This document shows positions 21,471-21,862 of a stretch of DNA of 21,862 nucleotides, one piece after another. Both the position numbers and the translations under genes were made by a program. Source of the DNA: Betaproteobacteria bacterium UBA6910 (lineage in GTDB: Bacteria > Pseudomonadota > Gammaproteobacteria > Burkholderiales > UBA6910); NCBI GenBank assembly GCA_002451065.1, contig DKBC01000352.1, positions 350-22,211 of the forward strand, given 5' to 3'. Positions within the stretch are counted from its first letter, which is position 1, and every line of letters begins with the position of its first letter. The notes beneath the pieces are model-generated. The model ran no database searches. It was not told the DNA's origin and worked only from the letters and a program-made list of their open reading frames with translations.

Positions 21471-21862
21471 GTGAAGCTCGAGACCATTGCCATCCACGGG
21501 GGCTACACGCCCGAGCCGACCACCCACGCCGTGGCGGTTCCGATATACCAGACCACATCCTATTCCTTCGACGACACCCAGCATGGCGCCGACCTGTTCG
21601 ACCTCAAGGTCCAGGGAAACATCTACACCCGCATCATGAATCCCACCACCGACGTGCTGGAGAAGCGCGTCGCGGCCATGGAAGGAGGGGTCGGCGGCCT
21701 CGCCTTGGCCTCGGGAATGGCGGCCATCACGTATTCCATCCTCACCATTGCCGAGGCGGGCGACAATATTGTCACCAGCGCCACGCTCTACGGTGGCACC
21801 TACAACCTGTTCGCCCACACCCTGCCCCAACTCGGTATCGAGGTGCGCTTCGCCAACCACCA
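21471..21862 (+). CDS. metY: O-acetylhomoserine sulfhydrylase (aminocarboxypropyltransferase), N-terminal part
   Basis: The first 130 residues, cut by the window end. The start is GTG 21471, preceded by GAGGAAAG. The sequence is highly typical: Thr-x-[15 protein letters not shown], the cofactor-phosphate loop Tyr-Thr-Arg-Ile-Met-Asn-Pro-Thr at 52-59, and Leu-Ala-Ser-Gly-Met-Ala-Ala at 79-85. It is a PLP enzyme of the Cys/Met metabolism family, making homocysteine from O-acetylhomoserine and sulfide in the cytoplasm. The Schiff-base lysine lies beyond the window. The [10 protein letters not shown] stretch distinguishes it from cystathionine gamma-synthase and favours the MetY type. Confidence 0.92.
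   Translation, partial: MKLETIAIHGGYTPEPTTHAVAVPIYQTTSYSFDDTQHGADLFDLKVQGNIYTRIMNPTTDVLEKRVAAMEGGVGGLALASGMAAITYSILTIAEAGDNIVTSATLYGGTYNLFAHTLPQLGIEVRFANH

Overview
The window is GC-rich chromosomal DNA that looks betaproteobacterial. A ygfZ C-terminus is followed by a DUF4936 gene, a pairing I associate with Betaproteobacteria, and queG, tsaE, amiC and an O-acetylhomoserine sulfhydrylase gene are ordinary proteobacterial housekeeping genes. I see no rRNA, tRNA, CRISPR array, insertion sequence or phage gene. All identifications come from reading sequence by eye; no database search was run.

Layout. 1-535 (+): end of ygfZ and a small DUF4936 gene. 650-4590 (-): a two-gene sugar operon made of a beta-phosphoglucomutase/trehalose-6-phosphate phosphatase fusion and then a GH65 disaccharide phosphorylase. 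Together they have the domain order of the single mycobacterial protein Rv2006. 4591-5146: a gene-free stretch. 5147-6529 (-): a sigma-54 activator of the VpsR/FleQ type with an intact GAFTGA loop and a degenerate receiver. 6530-7431: a long divergent regulatory region with a textbook -24/-12 promoter and candidate activator sites.

7432-14089 (+) is the centre of interest: a Fap-type functional amyloid locus. It holds two small exported proteins, a three-repeat FapB-like protein, a larger three-repeat FapC-like amyloid, a C39-peptidase-like FapD, a two-repeat FapE-like protein, a FapF-like outer-membrane barrel with an N-terminal coiled coil, and an extra exported protein of unknown function. 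Perfect or strong hairpins sit after fapC, after fapE and after fapF, probably setting the stoichiometry of segments. The unit differs from the Pseudomonas fapABCDEF model. It has extra genes at both ends, its amyloid subunits contain no cysteine, and three of its exported proteins share a short motif resembling the double-glycine leader recognised by C39 peptidases. This makes FapD a candidate periplasmic processing protease with identifiable substrates.

14214-16628 (-): a GspE/PilB-type ATPase with an MshEN-like c-di-GMP-binding motif, without other type II secretion or pilus genes nearby. With the VpsR/FleQ-type activator it suggests c-di-GMP control over the neighbourhood. 16986-17876 (+): a DUF211 gene and a VIT/CCC1-type (TIGR00267-like) membrane protein, a pair typical of archaea. 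17927-19015 (-) and 18998-19504 (+): queG and tsaE, divergent with overlapping starts. 19462-20808: amiC. 20870-21352: a small multi-CXXC zinc-ribbon protein. 21471-21862: the 5' part of an O-acetylhomoserine sulfhydrylase gene, cut by the window end.
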